A stretch of DNA of 64,000 nt, from assembly GCF_002858935.1 (NCBI RefSeq), contig NZ_PJRT01000033.1, forward strand, positions 372,001 to 436,000. The letters run 5' to 3'. The notes under the pieces were generated by a model. It searched no databases, was not told the origin of the DNA, and was given only the letters and a program-made list of their open reading frames with translations. Source of the stretch: Pantoea endophytica (GTDB taxonomy: Bacteria; Pseudomonadota; Gammaproteobacteria; Enterobacterales; Enterobacteriaceae). How positions within the stretch are numbered: the stretch's first letter is position 1; every line of letters begins with the position of its first letter. This document shows positions 16,925-25,963 of this stretch, piece after piece. Position numbers and translations under genes: made by a program.

Positions 16925-19280
16925 CCGTCCGGAACTGAACGAAACGCTGCTCAAAGCCCAGTTTGCCACCGACATGCAAACGGGCGTCGGGCGCAGCAAT
17001 AAACATGAAAGTGCCGACAAGCATGTCTCCGGTGAAGCGCTGTATATCGACGACAAGCCGGATCTGCCGGGATTGCTGCATCTCTATCCGCGTCTGAGCG
17101 AGCATGCGCATGCGCGCATCACCAAACTGGATGTGCAGCCATGTTACGCGGTGCCGGGCGTAGTCAGCGTGCTGACGTGGCGCGATGTGCCGGGCCTCAA
17201 CGATGTCGGTCCGCTCGAACCGGGCGATCCGCTGCTGGCGCAGGACACAATCGAATATTTCGGTCAAATCGTCATTGCCGTCGCCGCTGATTCACCCGAA
17301 GCGGCGCGTGCCGGTGCCGCAGCGGCGATCGTTGAGTACGAAGCGCTACCGGCCGTCCTCGACGTGCGTGAAGCGCTGGAACAGCGTTTCTTTGTACAGC
17401 AGCCGCACATTCACCAACGCGGTGATGCTGACGCTGCGCTGGCGCGGGCGTCACGCCGTATTCAGGGCGAATTTCACATCGGCGGTCAGGAACATTTCTA
17501 TCTGGAAACCCAGACGGCGCTGGTGATCCCCGGCGAAGATGACAGCTTGCAGGTGTTCTCCTCGACGCAAAACCCCACAGAAGTGCAGAAACTGGTGGCG
17601 GAAGTGATGGGCATCACCATGAACAAAGTCACCATTGATATGCGGCGCATGGGCGGTGGCTTTGGCGGTAAAGAGACGCAGGCGGCGGGCGTGGCGTGTT
17701 TGTGTGCCATCGCCGCGCGTCAGCTGCGAAAACCGGTAAAAATGCGTCTGGCGCGCCGCGACGATATGCAGATCACCGGCAAACGCCATCCGTTTTTTGT
17801 CCGCTACGATGTCGGCGTCGATGATAATGGTCGCTTCTGCGGCGTGAAGATCGATCTGGCCGGCAACTGCGGTTATTCGCTCGATCTTAGCGGATCGATT
17901 GTCGATCGTGCGATGTTCCACGCCGATAACGCGTATTACCTCGGCGATGCACTGATTACCGGCTATCGCTGCCGCACACATACCGCCTCGAACACCGCGT
18001 ACCGTGGCTTCGGCGGGCCACAAGGCATGGTGGCGATTGAGCAGATCATGGATCACGTCGCGCGCGAAGTGGGAGTAGATCCGCTCGAACTGCGCAAACG
18101 TAACTATTACGGCAAAACCGATCGCAACATCACCCATTACCACCAGCAGGTGGAAGACAATCTGCTGGATGAGATGACGGAGCAATTAGAAACCAGCAGC
18201 GAATACGCCGCGCGGCGTCGTGACATCAGCGCATTTAACGCCAGCAACCGTTTTATGAAACGCGGACTGGCGCTGACGCCGGTGAAATTCGGCATCTCAT
18301 TTACCTCCAGCTTCCTCAATCAGGCCGGCGCGCTGATTTTGATTTACACCGATGGCACGGTGCAGCTCAATCACGGCGGCACCGAAATGGGCCAGGGCTT
18401 AAACACCAAAGTGGCGCAGATTGTGGCGGAAGTGCTGCAGATTGATATCAGCCAGATTCAGGTGACCGCCACCGATACCGGCAAAGTGCCCAACACCTCG
18501 CCAACCGCAGCGTCCAGCGGGGCCGATCTCAACGGCAAAGCGGCGCAAAATGCGGCGCAAATTCTGCGCGATCGCATGACCGAGATGCTGTGTCAGCAAC
18601 ATCAATGCGCGGCTGACACGGTGCATTTCAGCAACGGAATCGTGCGAGTCGGCGAGAAACACTTCACCTTCGCCCAGGTTGCACAGCAAGCGTGGCTTAA
18701 TCAGGTGCCGCTTTCTGCCACCGGTTTCTACAAAGTGCCGGGCATCCATTACGATCGCGCCGCCGGACGCGGCAAACCGTTCTATTACTTCTCCTACGGC
18801 GCGGCCTGCTGCGAAGTGCTGGTGGATACGCTGACCGGCGAATACCGCTTGCTGCGCGCCGACATTTTGCATGACGTGGGCGCGTCGCTGAATCCGGCCA
18901 TTGATATCGGCCAGGTTGAGGGCGGTTTTGTGCAGGGCATGGGCTGGCTCACCTGCGAAGAACTGGTGTGGAACGACAAGGGCAAATTGCTCACCGATGG
19001 CCCGGCCAGCTACAAAATCCCGGCGATCAGCGATGTGCCCAGTGATTTGCGCGTCACGCTGGTTGAGAACCGCAAAAACCCGCAGGACACGGTGTTCCAC
19101 TCCAAAGCCGTCGGCGAACCGCCGTTCATGTTGGGCATCGCCGTGTGGTGCGCATTGCAGGATGCGGTTGCCAGCGTTGATAACTATCGTCGCCATCCGC
19201 AGCTGGACGCACCCGCCACGCCGGAGCGAGTATTCTGGGGGATTCAGCGCTTATCAGGAGCGGACCATGATTTATCATGA
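16914..19280 (+). CDS. xdhB: Xanthine dehydrogenase large subunit (molybdopterin)
   Basis: 788 residues, the molybdenum cofactor subunit oxidising hypoxanthine and xanthine to urate. Visible are G-G-G-F-G-G-K-E near residue 245, the substrate-site segment Y-R-G-F-G-G-P-Q-G near 363, E-M-G-Q-G near 490 and, near the C-terminus, G-E-P-P-F-M-L-G with the catalytic Glu. Length agrees with XdhB of two-subunit enzymes. It overlaps both neighbours and depends on XdhC for sulfurated cofactor. Confidence 0.94.
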   Translation: MSHNRPELNETLLKAQFATDMQTGVGRSNKHESADKHVSGEALYIDDKPDLPGLLHLYPRLSEHAHARITKLDVQPCYAVPGVVSVLTWRDVPGLNDVGPLEPGDPLLAQDTIEYFGQIVIAVAADSPEAARAGAAAAIVEYEALPAVLDVREALEQRFFVQQPHIHQRGDADAALARASRRIQGEFHIGGQEHFYLETQTALVIPGEDDSLQVFSSTQNPTEVQKLVAEVMGITMNKVTIDMRRMGGGFGGKETQAAGVACLCAIAARQLRKPVKMRLARRDDMQITGKRHPFFVRYDVGVDDNGRFCGVKIDLAGNCGYSLDLSGSIVDRAMFHADNAYYLGDALITGYRCRTHTASNTAYRGFGGPQGMVAIEQIMDHVAREVGVDPLELRKRNYYGKTDRNITHYHQQVEDNLLDEMTEQLETSSEYAARRRDISAFNASNRFMKRGLALTPVKFGISFTSSFLNQAGALILIYTDGTVQLNHGGTEMGQGLNTKVAQIVAEVLQIDISQIQVTATDTGKVPNTSPTAASSGADLNGKAAQNAAQILRDRMTEMLCQQHQCAADTVHFSNGIVRVGEKHFTFAQVAQQAWLNQVPLSATGFYKVPGIHYDRAAGRGKPFYYFSYGAACCEVLVDTLTGEYRLLRADILHDVGASLNPAIDIGQVEGGFVQGMGWLTCEELVWNDKGKLLTDGPASYKIPAISDVPSDLRVTLVENRKNPQDTVFHSKAVGEPPFMLGIAVWCALQDAVASVDNYRRHPQLDAPATPERVFWGIQRLSGADHDLS

Positions 19281-20049
19281 CTGGATCAGCGTGTTGCACA
19301 GCCTGCGGGAAAAACGCGAAAGCTGCGTACTGATTACCGTGCTCAGCGAGCGGGGCTCTGTGCCGCGCGATCGCGGTAGCAAAATGGTGGTCAGCGCCAC
19401 TGACACTTTTCTCACCATTGGCGGCGGCCATCTCGAATATCAATGCATTGCGCAGGCGCGAGAGATGCTGCAGCAGCGCTGCACTCAACCGCGCAGTGAA
19501 GAGTTTGCGCTGGCTGCACGTCTCGGCCAATGCTGCGGTGGTCACGCCACTTTGCTGTTTGAACCGCTGATGCAGCAGCAGCCGGAAATCCAGGTGTACG
19601 GTGCAGGTCACGTTGGCCAGGCGCTGGTAAATCTGCTTGCCACTTTGCCGTGCCGCATCACGTGGATTGACAGCCGCGCCGCGCAGTTTCGCGCCGTGCC
19701 GCCCGGCGTGACGGTGCGTCAGGTTGAGGATCCGATTGACTGCGTGCAGGAAGCCGCGCCCGACAGCTATTTTGTGGTGATGACGCACGATCATCCACTC
19801 GATCTGGCGCTCAGCGAAGCGATCTTGCGCCGGGGCGATTTTCGCTATGCCGGTGTGATTGGTTCTGCCACTAAAGCCCAGCGCTTTCGCTATCGCTTAG
19901 AGGGCAAAGGCATTGCGGCAGATTCCCTCGCACGTTTGCGCTGCCCGATTGGTTTGGCGGATGTGAAGGGCAAGTTACCGGCGGAAATTGCCGTCGCGGT
20001 GGCGGGAGAAATCATCAGCGTTTATCAACAGCAGGCGATAAGTTGTTGA
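19267..20049 (+). CDS. xdhC: XdhC, molybdenum cofactor sulfuration/insertion chaperone
   Basis: 260 residues. XdhC binds molybdenum cofactor, protects its sulfurated form and delivers it to XdhB. The N-terminal XdhC/CoxI region has L-S-E-R-G-S-V-P-R and C-C-G-G-H near residue 90; a Rossmann-like C-terminal part starts V-Y-G-A-G-H-V-G-Q-A-L near residue 112. The start at 19267 has AGGAG seven bases upstream and overlaps the end of xdhB by 14 bases. A longer open frame back to 18901 lies within xdhB and is not used. Last gene of the operon. Confidence 0.92.
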   Translation: MIYHDWISVLHSLREKRESCVLITVLSERGSVPRDRGSKMVVSATDTFLTIGGGHLEYQCIAQAREMLQQRCTQPRSEEFALAARLGQCCGGHATLLFEPLMQQQPEIQVYGAGHVGQALVNLLATLPCRITWIDSRAAQFRAVPPGVTVRQVEDPIDCVQEAAPDSYFVVMTHDHPLDLALSEAILRRGDFRYAGVIGSATKAQRFRYRLEGKGIAADSLARLRCPIGLADVKGKLPAEIAVAVAGEIISVYQQQAISC

Positions 20050-20121
20050 GTGACGAGGAAACTGCCAGGATAGAACCATCCCGCCGCCACCGTGCGGCGT
20101 TGCTGATTATCAGGAGCGATA

Positions 20122-22170
20122 ATGAATTCACGAGCCAATCCGTTTTTCACCGCCAGCACCTTGCCGTATCAAACCCCGCCATTTGACCAGATTCAGGAAG
20201 AGGATTTTCTGCCGGCGCTGGAAGCGGGGATTGAAGAGAAACGGCGCGAAGTGGCGGCGATCGCCAGCAATCCTGACGCGCCAACCTTCGCCAACACCTT
20301 TGAGGCGCTGGAACGCAGCGGCCAGTTGCTGAAGCGCGTGAATCTGGTGTTTGGTGCCATGACTTCCGCCAACACCAGCGATCGGCTGCAGGAAATCGAT
20401 GAGCTGATTACCCCGCAACTCACCGCGCTCAATGATGAAATCTACCTGAACAGCCAGCTGTTTGCTCGCCTCGATACCGTTTACCAGCATCGCGGTTCGC
20501 AGTGCCCGGATGCCGAAGCGATGCGTCTGGCGGAAGTCACCTGGCAGCATTTCCAGCTGGCCGGTGCCAGCCTGAGCGAAGCGGATAAAACCCAGCTGCG
20601 CGCCTGCAATCAGGAGCTGGCGAGCCTCAGCACCCGCTTCGGCAATAAGTTGCTGGCGGCCACCAAAGCCGGTGCTTACGTGGTGAGCAATGTTGCGGCG
20701 CTGGCCGGATTAAGTGAAGAAGAGCTGGCGCATGCCAAAGCGGCGGCCGAAGCACGCGGCTTGCACGGCGAATGGCTGATTGCGCTGCAAAACACCACGC
20801 AGCAACCGGCGCTGCAGGCGCTGGAAGTGCGCGCCACGCGTGAAGCGCTGTTCCAGCAGGCGCTAACACGCAGCGAGCAGGGCGATGATAACGACACGCG
20901 CGACATCGTGTTACGCATGGCGCAACTGCGCGCGCAGCAGGCGAGTTTGCTCGGTTTCAAAACCTATGCCGAATGGAGCATGCAGGATCAGATGGCGAAA
21001 ACGCCGGAGGCGGCTTTTGCCTTTATGCGCAATATTGTCCCTGCCGCGCGGGCCCGCGCGGAACGCGAAGCCGCCGACATTCAGCAGGCCATTGAAGCCG
21101 CGCATCACAGTTTTCCGCTGCGCGCCTGGGACTGGAGTTTTTATGCCGAGCAGGTGCGTAAAGCCCAATACGCGCTGGATGAGAGCCAAATCCGCCCGTA
21201 CTTTGAGCTGAATAACGTGCTGGAAAAAGGTGTGTTCTGGTCGGCCAGCCAGCTTTTTGGCATTCGCTTTAGCCAGCGCCACGATCTGCCGGTTTATCAT
21301 CCGGACGTTAACGTTTACGAGATTTTCGATGCCGACGACACGCCGCTGGCGCTGTTCTACACCGATTTCTTTAAGCGTGATAACAAAAGCGGCGGCGCGT
21401 GGATGAGTAATTTCGTCGACCAAACCACGCTGCTCGGCACCAAACCGGTGATCTACAACGTGTGCAACTACACCAAGCCGCAGGCAGGCCAGCCGGCGCT
21501 GCTGAGCTGGGATGAAGTGATCACGCTGTTCCACGAGTTTGGTCATGCGCTGCACGGTTTGTTCGCCACGCAACGCTATCCGAGCTTGTCGGGCACCGCC
21601 ACGCCGCGCGACTTTGTCGAGTTCCCGTCGCAGATTAATGAGCATTGGGCCAGCAACGAGGCGGTGTTTGCCAACTATGCGCGCCACTACAAAACCGGCG
21701 AGGCGATGCCTGCTGAGCTGCGTGACAAGATGGTTCGCGCCGCAAAGTTCAACAAAGGTTACGACATGACCGAGCTGCTGGCCGCCGCGCTGCTGGATCT
21801 GCAGTGGCATTCACTGACCACGCACGACAATCCGCAGGACGTCAGCCACTTCGAGCTGCAGGCGCTGGCTGCCGAAAACATTGCGCTGGCGACGGTTCCG
21901 CCTCGCTATCGCTCCAGCTATTTCCGCCATATCTGGGGCGGCGGCTATGCAGCCGGTTATTACGCCTATATCTGGACGCAGATGCTCGCCGATGATGGCT
22001 ATCAAGCCTTTGTTGAACGCGGTGGATTAACACGTGAAAACGGTCAGCAGTTCCGCGAACATATTCTGTCACGCGGTAACAGCACCGATTTGCAGCATCT
22101 GTGGCTGGCGTGGCGCGGCAAAGAGCCGGAGATCGGCCCTATGCTGAAAAATCGTGGATTAGAGTCGTAG
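20122..22170 (+). CDS. dcp: Peptidyl-dipeptidase Dcp
   Basis: 682 residues, essentially the length of E. coli Dcp (681). It is an M3-family zinc metallopeptidase releasing C-terminal dipeptides, mostly cytosolic. The zinc site F-H-E-F-G-H-A-L-H lies near residue 470 with the downstream Glu in F-V-E-F-P-S-Q near 500. AGGAGCGATA precedes the ATG. Backbone gene adjoining ydfG in E. coli, here on the far side of the purine genes. The 72 bases from xdhC contain a small hairpin only (CGCCGC / GCGGCG around 20091). Confidence 0.95.
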   Translation: MNSRANPFFTASTLPYQTPPFDQIQEEDFLPALEAGIEEKRREVAAIASNPDAPTFANTFEALERSGQLLKRVNLVFGAMTSANTSDRLQEIDELITPQLTALNDEIYLNSQLFARLDTVYQHRGSQCPDAEAMRLAEVTWQHFQLAGASLSEADKTQLRACNQELASLSTRFGNKLLAATKAGAYVVSNVAALAGLSEEELAHAKAAAEARGLHGEWLIALQNTTQQPALQALEVRATREALFQQALTRSEQGDDNDTRDIVLRMAQLRAQQASLLGFKTYAEWSMQDQMAKTPEAAFAFMRNIVPAARARAEREAADIQQAIEAAHHSFPLRAWDWSFYAEQVRKAQYALDESQIRPYFELNNVLEKGVFWSASQLFGIRFSQRHDLPVYHPDVNVYEIFDADDTPLALFYTDFFKRDNKSGGAWMSNFVDQTTLLGTKPVIYNVCNYTKPQAGQPALLSWDEVITLFHEFGHALHGLFATQRYPSLSGTATPRDFVEFPSQINEHWASNEAVFANYARHYKTGEAMPAELRDKMVRAAKFNKGYDMTELLAAALLDLQWHSLTTHDNPQDVSHFELQALAAENIALATVPPRYRSSYFRHIWGGGYAAGYYAYIWTQMLADDGYQAFVERGGLTRENGQQFREHILSRGNSTDLQHLWLAWRGKEPEIGPMLKNRGLES

Positions 22171-22173
22171 AAC

Positions 22174-22187
22174 CGCCATTGATGGCG
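22174..22187. terminator. Small hairpin between convergent dcp and hpxO
   Basis: CGCCAT-TG-ATGGCG in the 25-base gap between the two stop codons. No T-run follows on either strand, so termination here is uncertain. Confidence 0.3.
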
Positions 22188-22195
22188 ACGCTGGT

Positions 22196-23353
22196 TCAAC
22201 CCAGCGGACCGCCTTCAATGGTATCGCACATGCCGGCCAGCACGCGCTCGCCGGTTTCGTTTTTCAAATCTGCATACCATGCCGCCGTCACTTCCGCGTC
22301 TTTAGCGTGGGTCACATCGCAGCGCTTACGGGCTTTCAACACCAAATCTTTGGTGCGCTCCACACGACGGGCTTCATAACGCAACAACGCATCCTCAATC
22401 CCTAAAGAGTGTGACGCCAGCGTCTGCGCCAGCACCACCGCATCTTCCATCGCCGCACAACCGCCTTGCCCGATATCCGGCGTGGTGCTGTGTGCGGCAT
22501 CGCCCAGCAACGCCACGCGACCTTTAACAAAACGGCTAAACGGTTCGATGTCGTGGATTTCCACACGGTTGGTGGTTTCCGGATTGAGGCGTTCAATCAG
22601 ACGCTGCACCGGTTCGGCCCAGCCGCTGAAGTAGCCTTTGAGATCGTTTTTCAACGTTGCGCGATCTTCCGGCAAGCCTTTTGGCAGCGGAACATCAAAG
22701 AAGAAGTAGAAGCGGTTATCGCTGACCGGCATCAGCGACACGCGTTTGCCTTCGCCGACAAAAGTGGTCCATTGATCGGCGGGCGCAATCGCTTCATCAA
22801 TTGTCACCAGGCCGTTCCAGTTGACGTAACCGGCGTAACGACGTTCCACGCTTTCACCCAGCACATAGTGGCGGATCACCGAGTGCGTACCATCGGCGGC
22901 AATCAGAAAATCACCTTCGGCCTGGCTACCGTCATCAAACCAGGCGGTGACGCCATGCTCGGTTTGCTCAACCTGCGTGACGCGTTTACCAAAGCTAATG
23001 CGCGAACGTCCGTAGGTATCGATCAGCATCGCCTGCAATTCGGCGCGCGCCACCGGATAGGGATATTCCCCCACCTGCTGCACCAGCGGTTTCATGCTGA
23101 AGCGGGTGAGCGTGCTACCGCTGTGCGCATCGTTATAAGCCATAAACGCCATGTTGCCGCCCAGTGCACGCAGCGGCTCTTTCATGCCCAACGCGTTGAG
23201 ACATTTCACGCCGTTGGGCCAGATAGAGATCGCCGCACCCACCGGCTTCATCTCTTTCACTGCTTCAAATACGGCGGTGTCAAAACCCGCTTTCTCCAGC
23301 GCAATCGCAGCACTCATACCGCCAATGCCCGCGCCAATCACAATCGCTTTCAT
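22196..23353 (-). CDS. hpxO: FAD-dependent urate hydroxylase HpxO
   Basis: 385 residues, matching Klebsiella HpxO (384), a flavin monooxygenase using NADH and O2 to turn urate into 5-hydroxyisourate. The FAD motif G-A-G-I-G-G is at residues 8-13, R-A-E-L-Q near 108 and the second FAD motif L-G-D-A-A-H-S-T-T-P-D-I-G-Q-G-G near 285. The segment Y-A-G-Y-V-N-W-N-G-L-V is characteristic. It continues the pathway encoded by guaD-xdhABC 2 kb away but is transcribed separately on the opposite strand. No hpxP/Q/T or allantoin genes are seen in the window. Confidence 0.9.
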   Translation of the reverse strand: MKAIVIGAGIGGMSAAIALEKAGFDTAVFEAVKEMKPVGAAISIWPNGVKCLNALGMKEPLRALGGNMAFMAYNDAHSGSTLTRFSMKPLVQQVGEYPYPVARAELQAMLIDTYGRSRISFGKRVTQVEQTEHGVTAWFDDGSQAEGDFLIAADGTHSVIRHYVLGESVERRYAGYVNWNGLVTIDEAIAPADQWTTFVGEGKRVSLMPVSDNRFYFFFDVPLPKGLPEDRATLKNDLKGYFSGWAEPVQRLIERLNPETTNRVEIHDIEPFSRFVKGRVALLGDAAHSTTPDIGQGGCAAMEDAVVLAQTLASHSLGIEDALLRYEARRVERTKDLVLKARKRCDVTHAKDAEVTAAWYADLKNETGERVLAGMCDTIEGGPLG

Positions 23354-23431
23354 ATCCGTCTCCTTTGCTATGCATTAAAGACTGCAACTTTTGTACCAGG
23401 TTGGAAGGTTGGCCGAATGGAGGCTAACTCA

Positions 23432-23446
23432 TTGATTTAAAATCAA
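23432..23446. promoter_or_regulatory. Dyad upstream of hpxO
   Basis: TTGATTT-A-AAATCAA is a perfect 7-bp-arm palindrome 79 bases before the hpxO start; its AT-rich arms suit a LysR- or GntR-type operator. A looser GCTCTGC...GCAGAGC repeat at 23469-23511 lies between it and the small exported protein gene. Confidence 0.4.
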
Positions 23447-23603
23447 CGAAGCAGCATCTGATCTTGCCGCTCTGCACTACAGTGGCGCACGTCCATGCAC
23501 TGCAGCAGAGCAACTTCTGTGAAAGAGTGAATCGATTGTTTCAGCATGGTAATTGGCCCCGCAGCAGCCATACTCATTACACCCGTTCTGCGAGGACTCA
23601 ATC

Positions 23604-23843
23604 ATGAAATGGATAATGGCTTTTACCTTGCTGTTCAGCGCCAGCGTGCTGGCACAACCGCAATGGCAGCCGGAGCGAAAAGCACCGGTGGTGCAGCTGA
23701 CGCCGATTGCCGCGAAGTGCGATGTTTCAGCCTGTCAGCAAAACTGCTATGTGCAGCAATCACAGTGTAAAAATGACAATAACGGCGGCTGCGGCTCGCT
23801 GGCACAAATTTGCGTACAAAACTGTGCCAGTCAGTGTCGTTAA
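23604..23843 (+). CDS. Cysteine-rich exported small protein
   Basis: 79 residues starting at ATG 23604, with GAGGA seven bases upstream. The N-terminus MKWIMAFTLLFSASVLAQ is a clear signal peptide with cleavage A-x-A-like at V-L-A-Q. The mature part of about 61 residues has eight cysteines in the last 42 residues (spacing C-x5-C-x3-C-x6-C-x7-C-x6-C-x3-C-x3-C), suggesting a compact disulfide-rich periplasmic domain. I do not recognise the family. It stands alone between hpxO (divergent) and the phosphatase gene. Confidence 0.75.
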   Translation: MKWIMAFTLLFSASVLAQPQWQPERKAPVVQLTPIAAKCDVSACQQNCYVQQSQCKNDNNGGCGSLAQICVQNCASQCR

Positions 23844-23918
23844 GTGAAATAAATCTGTCATAACCGAGTGCTAGCGTGTTTCCCCGGCAAGGTAATATTC
23901 TGATAACAGGGGAAAATA

Positions 23919-25181
23919 ATGAAAACCCGCTTCACTTTGATTGCAACGGTTATTCTGCTGGCACAGCAGGCACATGCGGTTTCACTGCCCGATGCGGCCG
24001 CGCTGGCAGGCTTAACCTCTACCGGTTCCACCTCCGCTTATAGCGATCTCGAGCAGCAATCGCTACAGGCTGAACGTCAGGCGCTGCAAGGTGACAGCAG
24101 CACGTTGACGCGCGAGCAACTGGAAAAAGCCAAACAGACCGCGAAACAGGCAGACACGCAGTGGCTGAAAAACAGCGGCTACGATTTCAAAATGAAAGAG
24201 AACCAGCAGGCCGGAATTGCGCTGCTTTCGGGCTTTAGCACGTTGCCCGCCAGCGTACTTGATGCCAGCCAAGCCACCGTCACCCACATCAACCTGAACG
24301 CCACGCAAAATGTGCGTCATCAGGCTCTGGCCGATGCAGAAGCCATCAGCTATCTCTATTTCCTCTCCGATGCGCTTGGTCCGCGCCTTGGCAAAGCCTT
24401 CCTCGCCGCTTACGACAAAGGTGAGATAGGTAAGGCCGCCGCGCTAATTAAAGCCAGTGAAGTCAGCACCAGCGCGGCGAAAAAGCACTTTAACTATCCG
24501 CGGCCGTTCCTGCGTGAAGGCAACAGCATCCATCTGGTGCCGGACGATGTAGTGGTGAAGGATAACGTGCGTTACACCGCCGACGGCGGCTCTTTCCCGA
24601 GTGGTCACACCAACACCGGTTATACCGATGCTTTGTTGCTGGCCGAAATGGTGCCGGAACGTTTTGAAGCATTGGTGACGCGCGGCGCACGCTACGGTTA
24701 TTCGCGTTTAGTGTTGGGCGTGCATTACCCGCTGGATGTGATGGGTTCGCGCATGGTAGCGCAGCGCAACGTGGCGAATTATCTCAACGATGCGCGCTAT
24801 CAGGCACTGTTTAGGGAAGCGCGTAATCAGTTGCGTGCCGCGCTGGAAAAAGAGTGTGGCACGTCGCTGGCAGAGTGTGCGCGCAGCAATGGCAAGGACG
24901 ATCCATATCGCTCACCGGCGATGAAGCAGTTCTATCGTTTCACCATGAGTTACAACCTGCCGAGAGCCAATGTGCAGAACGCGCCTGTCAAAGTCCCGCA
25001 GGGCGCGGAGATCCTGCTAAAAACCGCGTTGCCGCAGCTGTCTGATGCGCAGATTCGTAGCCTGATGGTGAAAAGCGCGCTGCCAAACGGCTATCCGCTG
25101 TCTGGCAATGATGCAGATCAGTCATTCTGGCAACGTGTGGATTTAACGGCGGCGTATGCTTTAGCGAAACCGGCGCGTTGA
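23919..25181 (+). CDS. Exported PAP2-type acid phosphatase with N-terminal extension
   Basis: 420 residues with a signal peptide ending Q-A-H-A. The vanadate-type phosphatase motifs are K-K-H-F-N-Y-P-R-P near residue 190, F-P-S-G-H-T-N near 225 and S-R-L-V-L-G-V-H-Y-P-L-D near 265, so the active site is complete. It resembles class A non-specific acid phosphatases (PhoN/PhoC, about 250 residues) but is far longer: about 100 residues of Gln/Ala-rich, probably helical sequence precede the domain and about 130 follow it. It would dephosphorylate organic phosphates in the periplasm. GGGGAAAATA precedes the ATG. Confidence 0.85.
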   Translation: MKTRFTLIATVILLAQQAHAVSLPDAAALAGLTSTGSTSAYSDLEQQSLQAERQALQGDSSTLTREQLEKAKQTAKQADTQWLKNSGYDFKMKENQQAGIALLSGFSTLPASVLDASQATVTHINLNATQNVRHQALADAEAISYLYFLSDALGPRLGKAFLAAYDKGEIGKAAALIKASEVSTSAAKKHFNYPRPFLREGNSIHLVPDDVVVKDNVRYTADGGSFPSGHTNTGYTDALLLAEMVPERFEALVTRGARYGYSRLVLGVHYPLDVMGSRMVAQRNVANYLNDARYQALFREARNQLRAALEKECGTSLAECARSNGKDDPYRSPAMKQFYRFTMSYNLPRANVQNAPVKVPQGAEILLKTALPQLSDAQIRSLMVKSALPNGYPLSGNDADQSFWQRVDLTAAYALAKPAR

Positions 25182-25268
25182 TATTTTGCTTTAAATTCGG
25201 TGCGGGCGCAGACACATCTGCTGCGTCACGGGCCGTCCTCGCGCCGCTAGCGCGGTGCCTTCGGCTTC

Positions 25269-25361
25269 TACGTTGTGCCAACGGACCGTTCGGGGATCGG
25301 CCGTCCTGGCCGGCCCCGAACTGCCTCACGCATCCATGCGTGAGGCTCCTGGCCCAACGTA
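25269..25361. repeat. Multi-stem intergenic inverted-repeat element
   Basis: Outer arms TACGTTGTGCCA (25269-25280) and TGGCCCAACGTA (25350-25361) pair with one mismatch. They enclose GTTCGGGG...CCCCGAAC (25288-25321, with an inner GGCC pair) and an 11-bp hairpin GCCTCACGCAT/ATGCGTGAGGC (25323-25346). The structure could fold as a cloverleaf-like RNA but has no tRNA features. It fills most of the 281-base gap between the phosphatase and the convergent toxin gene; GC-rich flanks (from 25200) may belong to it. It is probably a dispersed repeat. Confidence 0.6.
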
Positions 25362-25462
25362 AAATCCTCAGCGCTGTGGATAGCCCTTTTGCCGCAGCAG
25401 ACGCGCCAGCGCCTTTAGCAAATGTGTCCTTTTCAACAACTCGCACTGAAGCAATACCCTCG

Positions 25463-25963
25463 TCACGCTTTAATCCGGCGATCAAGCGCGAAGGGCGCTG
25501 AAGTAGCTTGTGCAAATAGGGCCGCAGCGGCGGGGTGGTCGGGATTGAGAATGGCGTTGTCTTCGCCGGTCAAAATGCTGGGCACCGTTAACAGCAAAGG
25601 AAAGCCGCCTTGCACATCGAGGAATGCGGCGCCAATCGCCTGTGTCTCTTCTTGCTGCTGATACTTCTGCCAATCGTCGGGCAGTTTATTGCTGTCCAGC
25701 GCCATGATTTCGCTTTCAGGAATCGGCAGAGTAAAAATCACAAAGCGACTTTTCTCCAGCATCGCTTTACCGGCATGCACCACCAGTTCCAGCGTGGCGA
25801 GCGCCTTTGAACTGCTGAGATACACCGTCTTAATGCCGGGCGGATTCCAGCGTCCGCCCCATTTTTCAGCGCCAGCGCCGCTAAATGCCTCGCTGGCGTA
25901 CTCTTCTTTCACGAGTCGATAAAACAGCCGATAGGGAGCATCCGGTTCCTTCCGTTGCGTCAT
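25463..25963 (-). CDS. RES-domain toxin of a type II toxin-antitoxin pair
   Basis: 166 residues. The RES fold is named for conserved Arg, Glu and Ser; the opening Y-R-L-F-Y-R-L, the segment W-G-G-R-W-N-P-P-G near residue 36, the Glu in L-A-T-L-E-L-V-V-H near 58 and a late Ser are visible. Characterised members degrade or modify NAD+, arresting growth. Its ATG overlaps the antitoxin stop by one base (TAATG). Because the pair is self-contained and flanked by repeats, it may have been acquired. Confidence 0.85.
   Translation of the reverse strand: MTQRKEPDAPYRLFYRLVKEEYASEAFSGAGAEKWGGRWNPPGIKTVYLSSSKALATLELVVHAGKAMLEKSRFVIFTLPIPESEIMALDSNKLPDDWQKYQQQEETQAIGAAFLDVQGGFPLLLTVPSILTGEDNAILNPDHPAAAALFAQATSAPFALDRRIKA

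Noticed and set aside
25269-25361. tRNA or tmRNA gene
   Set aside because: The multi-stem fold lacks a T-loop sequence, a CCA-type acceptor and a recognisable anticodon arm. No tRNA was seen anywhere in the window.
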